Assembly (NCBI GenBank): GCA_008638375.1
Contig: CM018051.1
Location: 5,414,852-5,478,851, forward strand
From: Nyssa sinensis
Lineage: Eukaryota; Streptophyta; Magnoliopsida; Cornales; Nyssaceae
DNA length: 64,000 nt
Direction of reading: 5' to 3'
Below, in pieces: positions 10,640 to 21,340 of the stretch (its first letter is position 1; each line of letters opens with the position of its first letter). A program made the position numbers and the translations under genes. Below the pieces are notes generated by a model, which did no database searches, was not told the DNA's origin, and saw nothing but the letters and a program-made list of their open reading frames with translations.

Positions 10640-11250
10640 CACCTTTTCCTTTCTTCCCTTGTGGTGATTGCTGTGCTTGAATTCTCCCCTTGTTGTGATG
10701 TGATTGCTGTGCTTGATTTCTCCCCTTTTCTTCCCTTGTTGTGATGTGATTGCTGTGCTTGAATTCTCCCCTTGTTGTGATGTGATTGCTGTAGAGAGGT
10801 TGGGAGATCTCTTTTATAGAGTTGGAACACACCTTTTCCTTTCTTCCCTTGTGGTGATTGCTGTGCTTGAATTCTCCCCTTGTTGTGATGTGATTGCTGT
10901 GCTTGATTTCTCCCGTGCTTGATTTCTCCCCTTTTCTTCCCTTGTTGTGATGTGATTGCTGTGCTTGAATTCTCCCCTTGTTGTGATGTGATTGCTGTGC
11001 TTGATTTCTCCCCTTGTTGTGATGTGATTTCTGTGCTTGATTTCTCCCCTTTGCTTCCCTTGTTGTGATGTGATTTCTGTGCTTGATTTCTCCCCTTTGC
11101 TTCCCTTGTTGTGATGTGATTGCTGTGCTTGAATTCTCCCCTTGTTGTGATGTGATTGCTGTGCTTGAATTCTCCCCTTTTCTGTGATGTGATTGCTGTG
11201 CTTGATTTCTTCCCTTGTGGTGATGTGATTGCTGCATACCCCGCTGATTT
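10640..11250. repeat. 36-bp minisatellite across the B2 promoter
   Basis: About fifteen units of roughly 36 bp built on TTGTTGTGATGTGATTGCTG and TGCTTGAATTCTCCCC; some carry a 9-bp addition (45 bp). Both lengths are multiples of three, which explains the long open frame on the minus strand (10554-11444, His/Gln/Ser-rich). The array starts beside the proximal TATA box and includes the duplicated one. It is absent from the other copies. Confidence 0.8.
10812..10818 (-). promoter_or_regulatory. Duplicated distal TATA box of B2
   Basis: An exact second copy of the TATA context (AGATCTCTTTTATAGAGTTG), about 190 bp further upstream. The whole stretch 10604-10730 is repeated at about 10796-10920, so the core promoter itself was tandemly duplicated inside the minisatellite. 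Confidence 0.6.
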
Positions 11251-11394
11251 CTTTCTTCCGAACTTAATCGTGACCGCTGATTCTTCCCAACCTCCTTTCT
11301 TCCTGTTCGCCTGTGTCCCAATCGTGACAATTTTCCCTGAATTTTTCGTTGCTTAACGCCCCAACCCCAGTACGCTTTACTGAATAAGAGAAAG

Positions 11395-11465
11395 GAATTA
11401 TATATAAAGAAGTAAAGTTTTGTTTTTACAGCTTTGTGGGACAATCACTTCCTTTGTTATCAATA
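11395..11465 (-). promoter_or_regulatory. Conserved distal promoter element of B2
   Basis: The plus strand reads GGAATTATATATAAAGAAGT, then GTTTTGTTTTTACAG and TGTGGGACAATCACTTCC. The element is retained about 0.4-0.9 kb upstream of first exons in B2, B3 (28880-28950) and the relics at 19303 and 46640, and diverged at 37965. It includes TATATAA on the minus strand and could be an alternative initiation site or an upstream control region. Confidence 0.4.
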
Positions 11466-11879
11466 TTAAATTATGTTAGGAAATTTTTTCCTGCAATATA
11501 TTATTCTACAATATTTTAAGAAAATTAAAATTTGGTGAGATAAAAGAGAATTAAAATTTTTCATAAATTTTTTCCTACTTAAATAAAATTAAAAATCAAA
11601 GTTTCATTTAGTTATGAATTTAGTGAAGAAAAAGAAAATCAAAAGTTTCCTTTAGTCATGTATATTGTTAATATAATAAAAGAAAAGTTATTCCCTTTGT
11701 GGGAAATTAAATTTTATTTTATTTTTTCCTATTTAAATAAGATTATGAATCAATTTTTTTTTTTTTTTGCTTTTTTAATATTATAATGGAGGAGAATTAA
11801 GAGAATCTAAAACTCAATGACAAATTTAAAAAAAAAATTAAAATTGAGTTAATTGGTCTTTAAGGTCCTACTAAAGATG
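11465..11879. repeat. Spacer block S, copy 2
   Basis: Same block as 5380-5690, then a segment beginning TTATTCCCTTTGTGGGAAAT and ending with the TTAAAATTGAGTTAATTGG motif that also closes the U blocks. Non-coding. Confidence 0.65.
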
Positions 11880-13880
11880 GTTAATTATTGTAGATTTTAG
11901 GTACTTTTTATTTTTTAGATAAAGGACATTTTGTTTTTTATTTTTTGATATTAAATTTATTTTTAATTAACTGACACTTTAATTTTTTTAAATGACAATA
12001 ATACTTTTGTTTTGTTTTTTACTCACTACTCATATCAGAGCCTCTGTCCATTGTAACACAGTAAAATCTCCAGGCTTGTCGCGTCATCGTCACAAATCAA
12101 AATTTCCAGCCCTCTCGTGTTGGCGTTGCAAATCAAGATCTCCAACCCTTCTCGTCATCGTTGCAAATCACCATCCAAGTGCTCGGATGAAAACTTTAAA
12201 GATTTTTAAACTGGAATTCACTGACTTTTCCTTCATGAGTTTACTACCTTTTAGGACTTTTGTCTTTAAGGGAATTTAAAACTAGACTAGACGGCTTGCC
12301 AAGTGTCTGGTAGAAGAAATCTTTTTTTACTGCCACCATCAAAGTTTGTTTTGTTAAAAGGTTATTAAATTTTTTTAATTTTGATGCATTATAAAATATT
12401 ATGATTGGTTATCTTGTGTGTTTAGTTAATAGGTATAAATAATAAAGAACAAAAGTTACAACAGGAAAAATATTAGCTTTATTTTTTCATTAATTTGTTA
12501 TTGGGCTTTAACCTTCTGCCCCATTATATGATTTTCTATTGATTCAGTTGTTAACAAAGTTCGACTGAAAAAAAGAAACAAAAAAACTCAATCTGATTCA
12601 AGTACTGATTTTGATAATTGTGACTGATTTATTTTTTTTATTTTTAAATCTTCATCTATTTTCATCTAGATATTTTTTTTCAATTTTTATGAAATGTGTA
12701 AAATATTACAGTTTTGGTATACAATAAAATTTGTCACTTTTCATAACTAGTGAGTTTTTAATTACTCATTCTTTAAATACAATTTTTTTAAACAAATTTT
12801 TACAATCTTAAAAGTCAGTTGTGAGTATCCAACATGTGGCTAAACGCTTAATAAAACTAATAACAATTGACAGTTTTCTCAATTTTTATGAAACTGTAAA
12901 AATTTATATATTTTGGCTGAGATTGAGCTTTTCATTGTAAAAATGTAAATTTTTATACTTTTGCTGACAAAATGTTACACTTTTAGAATGAGTTTTTTTC
13001 TTCAAGAGTTTCATATTGAATATGGATCTTGTTTGATAAATTTCGATGTTTAGAATCCAAATATATAATTTTTTTTTATTAAAAATGAATTTATAAACTC
13101 AAGTTATTGAATTTTAAAGTTTTGAAAAACAAATTTGCGATTATTCCTTATTTTACGGAATTGGGAACTCCAAGTCACAAGAGCTTGTCTTTTGAAGAAT
13201 GAACTAATTTAGGAGTTTAAATGTACTTTAGTCATACAAGATTAGAAGGACTAGGTAGATTATTAAATTTAGATTAGAATCTGATAATAATTTTTATACT
13301 TTTAGTGAATTTCTCACTAAACAATCTTTTAAAATTTTGGTGTAAGCAAGAAATTGAGGAAATCTAATTAAGCATGTTAACAAAATAAGTTTTCTTTCAA
13401 ATTGGATTAACTATCATCAGTTAGAGAAAAGGTTGGCTTAGTCGTGAATTAATTTGATATTTGAGAAATAATTCATTAAAAAGTAGAAAACCAAACAGAG
13501 TGTTTTGTGTTTGGTTGGTTCAGTTCTTTTACTTGTCTAGTTTGGTTTAATTTCAATTTTTTTGGGAGTCCACTCAATTTATTCAGTTTTGATGGTGCCT
13601 GCTTTTACTTGTCTAGTTTGGTTTAATTTCAAATTTTTTGAGAGTTCACTCAATTTATTCAGTTCTGATGGTGCCTGCTTTCTTCAAGAATGTTTTGATA
13701 GTGCCTGCTTTCTTTTCTAAATATTTTATGATTGCCGGTGGGAGGCTAAAGAGGCACTACGACCCTCCCAAAATTTTTAAATTTTTTAGCTATTATTTGT
13801 ATTAATTTTTTCAAAACTTAAGAATTAGCTCCTTCAAAAGTTCTGTATTTTTCTTGAAAGTATAATTTAAAAAATATTTC
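11880..13880. repeat. Spacer block T, copy 2
   Basis: A 2-kb AT-rich block repeated at 29700-32220 and 47440-49400. It holds short GC-richer imperfect repeats (12060-12175, CAAATCAA...TCTCCAACCC) and an 83-bp tandem duplication with GTTTGGTTTAATTTCAA at 13528 and 13611. ORFs such as 11992-12279 are frameshifted in the sister copies and are not genes. Confidence 0.65.
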
Positions 13881-14454
13881 TGATGCTGCACTTTTTGGCT
13901 CGCAATAAGTATGGACTCTGTGACCTGTAGAACACTCAGAAAGACGATCAGAGGACCACCAGATTGGCTCCGGCGGTAGCCGTTCCGATGCTTAAGTAAG
14001 TAAAAGAATTGAAAGACTGTATTGAAAGCCAAAGAATGAGCATGAAGAAAAAGCGTACCTCTAGGGTTTAATATATAGGCCGTGGCTTTCCTAAGTTGAT
14101 TAGGATTCGACGCCATGAATATAGGGATATGATCATTGGAGATTGCAGTTACCTTGTGGAGCATTGAGTCGTAGATGGAGATAATCATAGATAGCAGTTT
14201 CCTTGTTGAAGACTGCTTCCTTATTTCCTGCTCGGAATCCGCTAAGGCGGTGACGAGTTATGGAGTGTTGGTCTAGACCCTGTGATCAGTTTTGGATATA
14301 TATATATATGTTCGGCCACCTCCGACCTTATATGATGATCTGGATGCTTGAGCTTTTAGTCATTGGCTGAGTGAGAATTGCGTTGGCCGAGCATGAGTCG
14401 GACTATGGTCATACGTGTCAAGTGTTGATTGGCTTGTTCTTTTATGGTATATCA
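13881..14454 (-). mobile_element. Solo LTR of Tat-type Ty3/gypsy element
   Basis: This 574-bp segment is the reverse complement of the LTRs at 49465-50059 and 60618-61229 and, like them, has TG...CA ends. It is flanked by ATTTC at 13876-13880 and ATTTC at 14455-14459, a perfect 5-bp target duplication. The related T/U junction at about 32210-32235 has the uninterrupted AAATATTTCAATG, so the unoccupied site is visible in the same window. A solo LTR with target duplication is the usual product of recombination between the two LTRs of a full element. The minus-strand ORF 13811-14188 is LTR sequence, not a gene. Confidence 0.92.
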
Positions 14455-14763
14455 ATTTCAATGAAAAAAAATTTGAAGGGACTAACTCTTAATTTTTTAA
14501 AAAATCTCATACAAATAATGGATAAAAATTTAGAACTTAATTGGATAAAAATTTAGAACTTAATTGGTTAGTCTCATGTGTGGCAACAATGAACCATTCA
14601 AACTATGAGACATTGATCAAATCAGTATCAACAGGCAAGTGCTCCAAAGTGGATTGGTTCAAAACTGGTTAAACTCAGAATCAACCCATAAAAAGGTGGG
14701 TTAGATACAAAAATAAAAAAATAAAAATAGAGAAAGATAGTGGTCCCACATGATAATCCAAAT

Positions 14764-14764
<1 letters not shown>

Positions 14765-14808
<44 letters not shown>
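14765..14808. repeat. (AT)n microsatellite
   Basis: More than twenty AT dinucleotides. The homologous site in U3 is a short A run (about 32542), and in U4 it is the (AT)n tract where the full Tat element inserted. Confidence 0.85.
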
Positions 14809-14812
<4 letters not shown>

Positions 14813-16221
14813 GTTAATTGGTTTGTCAGTCTCTTGTTTTAAGACTTATTTGAACTCTAGCACATGGTCATTCTTTTTTTTTTATACGAAAGATAATGGT
14901 TAGATACTTATTTTGTGAGAATGACCACTTTGATGAGTTGTCACCAATTATTTTTATTATATGACAAAATTACCAATCTTTTTCTATTCAGGCTTCTTCA
15001 TTAATTTTTTATCAATCCAATTTTTTTCCCAACTCTCCACTTCCTTCTCTGATCTCTTTCTTCCACTAACATGAAAAATTGATTCAGAAATTCTTTTTAA
15101 TTACTAATGAAAATTGATTTAGAGATTCTTTTTTACTACTATTAAGTGCAGCATTCATGATTTATAGAATTGGCCCTTCGAAAGGCCTTTAATATAATTT
15201 TTATATGTTATTAAAAATTAACTCACTTTTCAATAAAACTTCAAATGAAGTTTAAATTAAAAAATACACTCACTTATTTTTTTAATAAAATAATGTGAAA
15301 AGGAAGAATTAAATTAACGTTAATTATGTAGAGCATAAAGAGACAGAATCGGTTCTTATATTATAATTAGCCTTTTATATTTCACCACCACTTCTCGACA
15401 AATGGAGTCAATTATTATCCAATCCTTTTTGCAATGCCATTCACTCATTCGTCTCATCATTTTCACTATAGTTACATTTATTTTTTAACTGCTCATCAAC
15501 ATTGTTTATTATAAATAAAAAAATAAAAATTTTAAAGTTCATGTTCATGTTTATATTCATCAAATGTAATTAAAAGTTTTACAGTTATTATCTTTTTACT
15601 ACAACTTTCTTTTTTTCCAAAATTGAAATTAATTGTATGAAAAATTATGATATAAAGTGCAAATTTCGATGACTTACACAAAACACTATTATTTGATTTT
15701 AAATAATTGGAATAACTAAGTTATCATCAAAATTCAAATCGTGTGTCTAGTAAGAATAAAAGAAATTGCACATAAAAATTGTTATTATTGATTTGAGTAA
15801 TGTCATACATAATTAATTTGGGAAAAATACTAAACATTTTCTAAAATAAATTTTTTAATTCAAAAAGTCTATGATTAATTTTTAATATCTAAAAGACCTA
15901 AATAAGAAATTTTTACTGCAAAAAAGTCCAATGATAAACTTTCATTTTAACACCATTAAAAAATATTACTGATTAAACTAAAATTACTGTCAAAATATAT
16001 TAGAAATTTTGACAGTAATCCAAATATACTGTAAAGTGCATAAGACTGATTATTGCATTTTAGAATTAGAATGGTAGTTCAAAAAAGAAAAATTGTTGTT
16101 GCGTTAAAAATAATATTTTAGAATTGGAGTGGAGTTGTCAAAATTTGACATTTTTATATTATAATAATATTAAAATATAGCATCAATATAATAACATTTA
16201 GTATTGAAGAAGCTATTAGAC

Positions 16222-16341
16222 ATGGGTGAGAATGATGAAGCCTTCTTCTCATGCTCTGAAGAGAAGCTGAAGTTGTTGATCTCATTGGGTGCCAATCCAT
16301 TGTGGTTTATGGAATTGAACATGAATCTTAGAGACCGGTGA
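16222..16341 (+). CDS. Small conserved coding-like ORF (39 codons) or exon relic
   Basis: Begins ATGGGTGAGAATGATGAAGC and encodes MGENDEAFFSCSEEKLKLL, then SLGANP, extending to 39 residues. The U4 copy (62332-62412) keeps the same first 26 residues before a stop; U1 loses the ATG. It is acidic at the N-terminus and then amphipathic, with no hydrophobic segment. The mixed composition and near-identity inside AT-rich, indel-laden spacer suggest past or present coding function. It could also be an exon of an older captured gene. No family is recognised and no splice partner was found. Confidence 0.3.
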   Translation: MGENDEAFFSCSEEKLKLLISLGANPLWFMELNMNLRDR

Positions 16342-16725
16342 TTGATATTGGAATAATTGTGTGGCGTGAATCATTAATTAAACATAATTTGGGGGCAGCT
16401 AAATGCAATCGTTAAATGGTACTGGATTGAAATTGTATTGACTAGAGGGAATAACTTCCGAGTTAATTGATATTTGATTTTTTTTTTTTTTTTAATGTTG
16501 TGGGACAGTCATTCCCTTTGTGGGAAATTAAATTTTATTTTATTTTTTCCTATTTAAATAAGATTAGGAATCAAAATTTTGTTTTTTGTTTTTTTAATAT
16601 TATAATGGAGGAGAATTAAGAGAATCTAAAACTCAATGATAAATTTAAAAAAAAAAATTAAAATTGAGTTAATTGATCTTTAAATCCCCACTAAAGATGT
16701 TAATTAATTGTTTAGAAACAAAAAT

Positions 16726-18400
16726 ATAACATAAAATAAGATTTGTTTATATTTTGCAAAACATGACTTAAATTACCTACAAAATTTCCATGGGCCAAGT
16801 GACTGCCAGGCCTAAGTCTTCCAATCTTCCTAATTTGCCTTTTATCAAAGACTCGTCCGGCTATTTTAGGTTTGTCACAGAATTTAAAAGGCTAGTCTAT
16901 TAGATGGAGGTATCATTAGAAGCCGGATCACCTTTTCTACCCGTCCATCCTATGGACGTGGGACGCATTACTGGCTGGTTTGGTGTGGATTTTAGTATGA
17001 CCTCAGATAGGGGATCAAGTTTATTGTAATACCACTTATCACGGGTGAATTTTGGAATGTAAAAAGCTAACCTATTAAGTAGAGGAATTACCCTTTACTG
17101 TAATACCACTTATCACGGATAGATTTTGAACGTAAAAACCTAATCTATTAAGTGGAGGAATTACCCGACATCGAAGTTTGATGTGACATCAGACAAAAGG
17201 TTGAGTCTACATTGATACCATTTGTCACGGATTGGATCTCGAGTCCAAAAAACTAGTCTATTAGATAGTGGTATTATACCCATTTTATAAGCTTCAGGAT
17301 ATCCTAATGCTTATCCGATGTGGAACAAAGAGTCCATAATATCAATCAATTTTATGAACAAACTTATTTTTATTTTTTGATAGAAGCGATGGAGTGTTAC
17401 AATTCATGTATTACATTTTAACATGGCGTGTGTGTTACAATCTTATTTGATGTTTGTGTGTGTGTGTGTGTGTATCCAACCTAACAAGGCTACACTAGAA
17501 GGGGCCCAAGTTTAATCTGACACATTGAAAAATATTTGTATACATTTTATGATCAAGAACACATGAGGCCCGATGCAAGGCCCGGGTGTAACTAAGTGAG
17601 ATTGGGCTTACGCATAGGCGAGGCTTGGGAGCATAATAACTATTTATAAGTAGCAATGCCCTGGCCTAAACTCCCCTAGCCCATTCGATATTCAGGCCCA
17701 ATAATAATTGTAACCAATCAATCCAATAATAATCCAATTATGATTTGTTCATTAAGTTTTATTTTATTTTTGAGTATAGTGATAGGAGGGAGGAAATATT
17801 CTATGTACATGTATTTGCGGCATAAAGCTTGATCGTTCATCTATTATGCGAAGAGAGAGTTTTAACATCATTTCGATACATTCTCATGATTTGTTCGTTA
17901 ATTAATCTATGGACTTAGGGGGATTAATTTTTTTCTTTTTCGATGAATCGATAAATAACTAAGATATATATTTGTAAATGATTTTTTTTCTAAGCATATA
18001 ATTATAAAATATAATTATTATATTTGAGAAATTACAAGTAGTACTATTCACATATAATTTTATTCATTTTCAAATTACTTCTAAATTTATGGGTCATTTT
18101 TTTTCTTGAATCGAGGAAAAATCAACACACCACGAGTTTTATAACTGCATAAATAGTAAGTTATGCTTTACAAATTATGAATTGCATTCACGAGTATTCA
18201 ATTAATTTGAAATCAATCAAAACTCATATGACATTTAATAAGAATTTTATGCCTGGGAAAAAATTGGAATTTGCATAAAAATTGACTAAATATTTAGAAG
18301 AAAAAAAATAATAAGGGTCCATATTTTTAGAAGAATGGCTCTATTTTTTTTCCTTCCAAGAAGTCCAAAATAATTGAAACTAATACTAAAATATATTTTA
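16726..18400. repeat. Spacer block R, copy 3
   Basis: Full R block, about 9.54 kb after R2, with the 73-bp tandem repeat (17022-17280) and an expanded TG run (17453-17472). No gene is seen. Confidence 0.75.
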
Positions 18401-18413
18401 AAAAAAATGAATT

Positions 18414-18888
18414 GATAACATACAAGAATGTCATACTAAGAAATCTACAATCTTAAACTTTATGAAGAAAATAATAGAATTAAAAATCATATCATCCCCT
18501 GTTGTGAGCTAAAAAATAGAAAATAAAATCACATTGAGAATTTGGCTTAAAATTTTGCCTCTTGAAAATTTATAATTGAACTAAGTTAGGCTTGTTAGCT
18601 TGATCTTATATTTATCAATTCCGAGTGTACTACACTAGGGTCAATGGATGCATTGCACATCAATCTATAGCTTACTTGTTGAACAAAGTTGTCAAGTATT
18701 TATGAATAAATTTTCGGAGAGCTTGGTTGAATTTTGAGGTGTTAAGTTGTGTTGAAGTCTAATAGAAGTCAGAAAATTTTAATAGTATAAAATCACTAAA
18801 AAATAAAAAACTTAAGTATAGAACAAGAATAAAGAGAGACAAACCTCCCGCGGTCTTGTTCAGAGTTAAGACTCTCACGGTTTAACAT
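18414..18888 (-). pseudogene. Orphan first exon and intron of a membrane gene
   Basis: Exon 1 (18845-18888; ATG at 18888, encoding MLNRESLNSEQDRG) still ends at a good donor, GGGAG/GTTTGT, but is 44 nt, one codon shorter than in the B genes, which keeps the phase. The intron follows to 18414 (GATAACATACAAG), exactly where exon 2 should start, and then gives way to block R3. Exon 2 is missing. The promoter (TATA at 19013) is intact, so the copy could still be transcribed without encoding the membrane part. Confidence 0.65.
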
Positions 18889-19012
18889 TTTAGACACTAC
18901 TGAATTGATGAGATTGGTGGATTGCAGAGCACCACTTTGAGTGAGAGAGTTTTCAAGTTTTTTTTTTTTTTTTTTCTCGAGAGAATTGGGCTCGGGAGGG
19001 GAAGAGAGAGGG

Positions 19013-19019
19013 TTTTATA
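19013..19019 (-). promoter_or_regulatory. TATA box of orphan exon at 18.9 kb, duplicated at 19162-19168
   Basis: TATAAAA on the minus strand, about 125 nt upstream of the orphan ATG. The surrounding segment (GAGAATTGGGCTCGGGAGG to GACTTTCG-TACTAAGG) is repeated about 148 bp upstream, carrying a second TATA-like TATAAAAA at 19162-19168. This is the second independent case of core-promoter duplication in the array. Confidence 0.5.
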
Positions 19020-19300
19020 GGGGTTGATGTGGGCCCATCGTTTTTGGACTTTCGTTACTAAGGTTGGTTTTTAGGTTTGGGTTCGAGGGTTTTTAGGTTT
19101 TTTTAGAGAGAGCGAGAGAGAGGGACAGAGAGAGTTGAGTTCGAGGGGAGAAGAGAGAGGTTTTTATAAGGGTTGATGTGGGCTCGTCGTTTTTGGACTT
19201 TCGTCACTAAGGTTGTTCGGTTTTGACTTTTTTTTTGTATTTCTTTCGTCTAGTGGACACTTGAACCTTACCGAAGCAGTAGCCTTTACTAAATACAAGA

Positions 19301-19350
19301 AAGGAATTATATATAAAGAAGTAGAGTTTTGCTTTTCCTTTTTCCAGAGA
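19301..19350 (-). promoter_or_regulatory. Conserved distal promoter element (relic at 18.9 kb)
   Basis: Matches the B2 distal element (GGAATTATATATAAAGAAGT, then a degraded TGTGGGA). It marks the outer edge of the relic promoter before the diverged region begins. Confidence 0.4.
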
Positions 19351-19757
19351 TGTGGGATTGTAATTTGAAGGAAGACTGAGTCATCTTACCCAAAAGCAAG
19401 AGCTGGTAATTATAAATAAACTTAGTAAAAGTCACTGAATTACTAAGATTCATGTATGATTTACAAATTTTCATGCTCAAATCTTATTGAATCAAGTTAG
19501 ATTAACACACCACCAGTTCTGTTTTAATATTACTAGCAAAAAAACAATAAGTTATGGTCAATTAATTAATTTTAATTCCTTCATGCTAGAGTTATTGGAT
19601 GATCATATGTTTATTACAAAACCAAAATGCATTGGCCAACCATTGCGTCTCAAATCCAAACACTACAGCACCACTTATTATAAAAATGCCAATTTATTAG
19701 GCCAGAAAAAGCCAGATAGAACTTATCCCATTTTTTTACTTCACTCATCCAGCTTTC

Positions 19758-19796
<39 letters not shown>

Positions 19797-19814
19797 CGTC
19801 ATCCATGCAAATTT
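19351..19814. repeat. Old, diverged unit fragments (R tail and gene 3' flank)
   Basis: 19400-19570 resembles the tail of block R (AACACACCACCAGTTCTG, AACAATAAGTTATG), and 19610-19740 resembles the gene 3' flank (ATGCATTGGCCAACCATTG, TTATAAAAATGCCAATTTA). The exon itself is gone. Divergence is much higher than among R1-R5, so this marks an older duplication. A poly-T run lies at 19757-19789. Confidence 0.5.
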
Positions 19815-20463
19815 TTTATTATTTTCTTGACCCTCATTTTTAAATGCATCTTTTTAAATTATCAGGATGATATTGAAGTTTGAACACATGACTTTTTTTT
19901 GCCTAGCTAATTTTTATTATATTAATATATAAGGTAAATTACATTGACCTCCTTTCAGTTTTCTGACAATTTCAAACACCTCTCTTGAAATTTCTATAAT
20001 GACATTATTTCTTCTATTTTTACTAACAAATTACAAAGACGTCTCCTGAAATTTTTATAATGACACTTATTTCTCTTATTTTTACTAACAAACTACAAAA
20101 ACCTCTCTCTCTCTCTCTCTACCCTTATTTTCTTCAAAATGACAAAAGTGGCCATTTCATGTGCTTTTTTGATACCACTTATCACGGATAAGGGTTTGGG
20201 TTTTCTTTGATGCCACTTATCACGGATCATGTCTCTAACCCAAAATATTTGCATATTAGGTTAAGGTGTCATACCCGCTATATAATACAGGGGACAACCT
20301 AACACCTATTTGATGTGGGGCAAAGAATCCGTAATACAATCAAATTTTTTAGCAGGCTTGTTTTTATTAATGAAAAATAGAAAGCCAACTTAACTTTGCT
20401 ACGCAATAAGAGGCTCAAGTTTTAATTTGACACATTGAAATGTATTTTTATACGTTCTAGCTG

Positions 20464-20496
<33 letters not shown>

Positions 20497-21340
20497 ACGC
20501 GAGGCCCAGTTCAGGACACTCGTAATTTAGTGAGAATAAATTAGGGATGATAACAGGGCAGATTCGGAGTGAGGGACCCCTTTCCCAGCCCTCTCTTGAG
20601 AATTTTTTTTAGTATTTTCTTGACCCACATTTTTTAAAAGGGTCTTCTTAAATTATCAGGTTGATAGTGAGGTTTGAACACATGACTTTTTTTTGCCTAC
20701 TAAATGGCTAGCTAATTTTTATTATATTAATATATAAGGTAAATTATACTGACCTCTTTTAGTTTTCTGACAATTACAAAGACCTTTCTTGAAATTTCTA
20801 TAATGACACTTATTTCTCCTTTTTTTTTTTTTTTTTTTTTTCTGACAAACTACAAAGACCTCTCTCTCTCTCTACCCTTATTTTCTTCAAAATGATAAAA
20901 GTGACCATTTCATGTGTTTTTTTTATGCCACTTATCAAAGATAAGGGTTTGGGTTTTCTTTGATACCACTTATCACAGATCAAGTCTCTAACCCAAAATA
21001 TTTATATATTAGGTTACGGTGTCATACCCGCTATATAATACAGATAACAACCTAACATTTATTTGATGTGGGGTAAAGAATCCGTAATACAATCAAATTT
21101 TTTAGCAGCCTTGTTTTTATAAATGAAAAATAGAAAGCCAACTTAACTTGGTTACGCTATAAGAGGCTCAAATTTTAATTTTACACATTGAAATGTATTT
21201 TTATGCGTTCTAGCTGAAAAAAAAAACACGAGGCCCGGTTCAGGACACTCGTAATTTAGTGAGAATAAATTAGGAATGACAACAGAGAAGGTTTGGAGCG
21301 AGAGACCCCTTTCCCAACCCTCTCTCGCGAAATTTTTTTT
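19815..21340. repeat. Tandem duplication of about 760 bp
   Basis: Two copies, about 19815-20590 and 20591-21340. Each contains TTGAACACATGACTTTTTTT, AAGGTAAATTA, CT microsatellite runs, paired GATACCACTTATCACGGAT motifs and a closing ACACTCGTAATTTAGTGAGA. They differ by small indels and poly-A/T lengths (20462-20493, 20821-20840). The closing part is a diverged relative of block R. No gene. Confidence 0.75.

Larger units (their letters stand above)
14455..16725. repeat. Spacer block U, copy 2
   Basis: Full copy of block U, including an (AT)n run, TTTTTATCAATCCAATTTTT, the TCACCACCACTTCTCGACAA stretch and the coding-like island at 16222. It ends in TTGTTTAGAAACAAAAATAT, where block R3 starts. 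Confidence 0.7.

Noticed and set aside
10640..11250. Possible CRISPR-like array
   Set aside because: Units are contiguous with no unique spacers and the genome is a plant; it is a minisatellite.
10554..11444. 296-codon His/Gln-rich protein gene
   Set aside because: The frame follows from the 36-bp repeat in the B2 promoter; the other family copies have no equivalent.
11992..12279. 95-codon ORF in block T2, with a relative at 47506-47739
   Set aside because: The homologous stretch in T3 is interrupted by deletions, and substitutions show no codon pattern.
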